Shown here in pieces: positions 61,456-64,000 of a DNA stretch of 64,000 bases. A program made the position numbers and the translations under genes. This DNA comes from Adineta vaga (Eukaryota; Rotifera), in the NCBI GenBank assembly GCA_021613535.1, contig CP075497.1:12896001-12960000 (forward strand), written 5' to 3'. The number at the start of each line of letters is the position of its first letter. Position 1 is the stretch's first letter. The notes below the pieces were generated by a model, which was not told the DNA's origin, did no database searches, and saw only the letters and a list, made by a program, of their open reading frames with translations.

Positions 61456-62712
61456 CCGTTGTATAAAAAGCAATTATGATTTTGTTTTTAAAATTGTCTA
61501 TGAAAATGAATGAATGAAAATTATCAATTGCAGAATAGAATCTTAACTTGGTCTTTCAAAGTATATAAAAGCATTTGTTATTTCGAGACTATTGAATTTG
61601 TTGGATTATGTCTATAATATTTTGCTTTTTTTATGATATTTAATATTTAGATTGAAAGCCTGATTTATTTGGTATTTTGAACTATATTTCTTTTCGATAT
61701 TAGTTATTTACCTATTAATGAAATTTACTTCGAACGAGAAGATCAATATTAAACGACGAATGGATTAGACGCGTTTCAGTTAAATCAGGTAGAAAAATAT
61801 ATGTAATTTCATCTCAGATTCAAACATAATCAACATGACATTCTGATGATCATAGCTTGCGCTGGTATATAGATAATATTTACAGAATTAAATATCTTAT
61901 AAAGAGTTTCATTTGAAATCTCGCCTATTTGATATTTATCACCAAAAACTACTTTTACAACAATGACTTCAGATAATGAGAATGAAAGAATAGAAAAACA
62001 AGCTTTTAATCTCATTCGTAAGATATTTTATAAAAGTATACGAATACTTGTAAAAAAGGCTCTTCTTTGTGATATTTTTCTTTTGTGTTCGCTGCTTTGA
62101 CGTATAGTTATTGCACCATATCAATTCATTTTCAATTTAATATACTATTCTATTTAAATTATATACGGAGGTCCGAAAGTGGTGGTTTAACATTCTGTGA
62201 GTCAATCTAACTATTGAAACTTAATATCACCATCTTTCCTCATGACCTTCTTTTTTCCACTCGTTCTAATCATGATCTATTCAATGATAAGCCAACAGAT
62301 GATTTTATAGCTGATTTTTCGAGTAATCAAATAGAAATCTTTAGTTTTATTTGTATCGTCAATCAATAATTATGATTTTTAATAATTTATCAAACTAAAT
62401 CATTAATAGAATTTCGAATTTTCTTTATCTCATGCGTAATTATGATTATACTCTCTATTATTAACATCAAAATACACATTTCACAATATGTGGAAAAAAC
62501 CATTAGAGATTTCTACATGTTTATGTAATTCATTCTTATACGACGTAAACAGATATATTTTTTTCTTCTTTCCTTCATATGTGTCTGGCTTGTTTATGAC
62601 GCATTTAGTCAGATTGTATTATCCTTGTATGGAGTTTTTTCCTTTGTCACACTTTCTCTTCCATTTAAATACACATGTTCGTATTACATTTAGAGTGTAT
62701 TAAGATATTCTG
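61456..62712. other. Intergenic region
   Basis: It may contain the lost 5' part of the LRR gene. A 61-codon minus frame (61830-62015) is open but unrecognised. Otherwise AT-rich; nothing else seen. Confidence 0.4.
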
Positions 62713-63041
62713 ATGGCAAGCAATAAATGTATTGTACATTCTCGTAAGAATGTATCGAAATTTCATACTGCTGTTAATCAGCTTCGTTGTGGAAACATGT
62801 TTTCTAATGATGTTTATGAAGAATTACCAAAACGATGCTGTTCATGTAATGGAAAGAAAGGTAAATACAGATTTAATTAATAAGAATTTGATGATTTATA
62901 TCACGATTTATAGGATTAAAGAGAATTGATCTTGAAATTCTACGTGAAATATGTAAAGATATTATGTTGTCATTATCTTCTACACTCAAATTTCGTTTCT
63001 CATCAAATATAAACAAGTTTGTTAAATTATATTCAAGTTAA
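62713..63041 (+). CDS. Small CCSC-motif protein (duplicate of the N-terminal part of the KH gene)
   Basis: Exon 1 is 62713-62860 and exon 2 is 62914-63041, with a 53-nt GT-AG intron in phase, giving 91 aa. It reads NKCIVHSRKNVSKFHTAVNQ, then FSNDVYEELPKRCCSCNGKK, then GLKRIDLEILREIC. The next gene repeats this module (CIVHNSKYPSKFNYAVNL, NDIYHQLPKRCCSCDGKTG, LNVIDLN), with the intron at the same place. I do not recognise the module; the paired Cys suggest metal binding. The copy ends with a stop before any KH domain, so it is either a small gene of its own or a truncated duplicate. Note that its C-terminal half (after RIDL) differs from the second copy. Confidence 0.6.
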
Positions 63042-63093
63042 GAATTAAATATTTATCATCTGAATGTATTTAGATATTTGTTGATGGAGACAG

Positions 63094-64000
63094 ATGAGGA
63101 AAGTGATGCAACAGATGATGAAGGATCATAAGATTCAATTCCGAGTATACAAATATTCGCGTCACGACGATTCCACGCGAGATTTATCAGCAACACTTTC
63201 TCGTACCTTCGCCCATCCTTCTCCACACTGCGCAGAAGTACCGCGTTACTTCCTACTTCTAGAAATGACAAGGAGAATGATATAGATGATAAACATACAT
63301 CATCCAATCAAGAAAATACAGAGAATGAGTTCTTGAAAGGTATATTCACATCTCACTAATTTAAATCATTTACTTGATTTCAATTTATTTGTTTTATAGT
63401 TTTAGAAACGTTCAAAGTAACAACAGTAACAGATGGATGTATTGTACATAATTCAAAATATCCATCAAAATTTAATTATGCTGTTAATTTAATTCGACGT
63501 GGAAAGAAGTTTAAAAATGATATTTATCATCAATTACCCAAACGATGTTGTTCATGTGATGGAAAAACAGGTAAATATTCTATTGATAAATAGATTTCTT
63601 ATGTTTATTGTCATTTTAGGTTTGAATGTGATCGATCTCAATGTCTTGATTAGTAAATGTGATGAAATTGCAGCAGATAAATCATTACAACCAATATTAC
63701 ATGATTCTTTCCATGTTTTTACTCTTCCCTTTAAAACAGCAACATGTCTTCAAGAACGTAACACAAGAATTTCTCGTTTTATAGGAAGAAAAGGTCAAAA
63801 TTTAAATGCTCTACAAGATAAATACAATGTTTATGTTCACATTATCGATAAATCTTCTAACAAAACACTTCGTAAAAGAATAAGTGACAAAGTCGAAAAA
63901 AATATTGAAATACAAAAGATAATTGATTCAAATGAACTTTACGTGTTAATTAGAAGAAAAAACAAATCAGTGATAGATCCGATTCCAATTAATGAAATAA
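63094..64000 (+). CDS. CCSC-module plus KH-domain protein, 3' end beyond the window
   Basis: Supported exons: one ending at 63340 (GAGTTCTTGAAAG before GTATAT), 63400-63570, and 63620 to the window end, joined in phase. The CCSC module spans 63436-63640. Further on, TRISRFIGRKGQNLNALQDKY is a KH RNA-binding domain with the G-R-K-G loop. The frame is still open at 64000. Upstream, an acidic stretch (TDEESDATDDEGS) ends in TAA at about 63129-63131 and an open Arg/Ser-rich stretch follows it; no ATG was found after that stop in frame, so the true start is uncertain or the 5' part is damaged. A nucleic-acid-binding role is inferred from KH only. Confidence 0.6.

Overview
The window looks like nuclear DNA of a bdelloid rotifer (Adineta/Rotaria-type). 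The grounds are: very AT-rich DNA; genes made of short exons with GT-AG introns mostly of 50-65 nt; interstitial G-rich repeats resembling the bdelloid telomere unit (TGTGGG); families expanded in bdelloids (LDLa/EGF/7TM receptors, NHL and Kelch proteins with an N-terminal membrane anchor, NACHT NTPases, ART and TPR proteins); and several genes that look foreign to animals. No ribosomal or transfer RNA, CRISPR array or bacterial operon was seen. All exon structures were derived by eye from splice sites and reading-frame continuity.

Layout. 1.2-12.2 kb: two convergent paralogous receptors (LDLa + EGF + seven membrane segments). The left copy has two in-frame stops; the right copy is intact with one 52-nt intron. 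Between them lies a small four-exon gene for an orphan DYW domain (plant-type RNA-editing factor domain). 12.8-13.5 kb: bacterial-like SDR oxidoreductase. 14.5-16.6 kb: six-exon alpha-crystallin (HSP20-like) protein with a tandem repeated motif. 17.8-18.9 kb: a rhodopsin-like GPCR. 20.5-25.8 kb: decayed NACHT NTPase. 26.3-27.6 kb: LRR scrap and a frameshifted E2/UEV-like gene. 29.6-34.2 kb: multi-exon NHL-repeat membrane protein with a Thr-rich minisatellite stalk and a small MITE in an intron. 34.8-36.1 kb: decayed ART/TPR gene. 37-38.1 kb: intact TDP2-like phosphodiesterase. 38.6-38.9 kb: PLA2-like fragment. 39.6-40.3 kb: broken Kelch gene abutting a complete ten-exon membrane glycoprotein gene (40.4-42.9 kb). 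43.7-44.7 kb: GPCR pseudogene. 45-51.6 kb: gene-poor debris (TPR scrap, TGGA satellite, hAT transposase remnant, HSP70 remnant). 52.2-53.8 kb: glutamate decarboxylase of the bacterial/plant/fungal type. 54.7-55.7 kb: another GPCR. 57.2-60.0 kb: secreted beta-helix protein resembling GH110 galactosidases. 60.2-61.5 kb: decayed LRR gene with one repeat per exon. 62.7-64 kb: a small duplicated Cys-rich (CCSC) gene and a related KH-domain gene that runs off the window.

The genes do not form a pathway. The mix of intact foreign-looking enzymes, expanded receptor families, many pseudogenes, transposon scraps and about fifteen telomere-like elements suggests accessory or subtelomere-like territory; that is inference. 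The most notable items are the orphan DYW gene, the alpha-crystallin repeat protein, the dispersed telomere-like hairpins, the secreted GH110-like helix and the CCSC/KH family.
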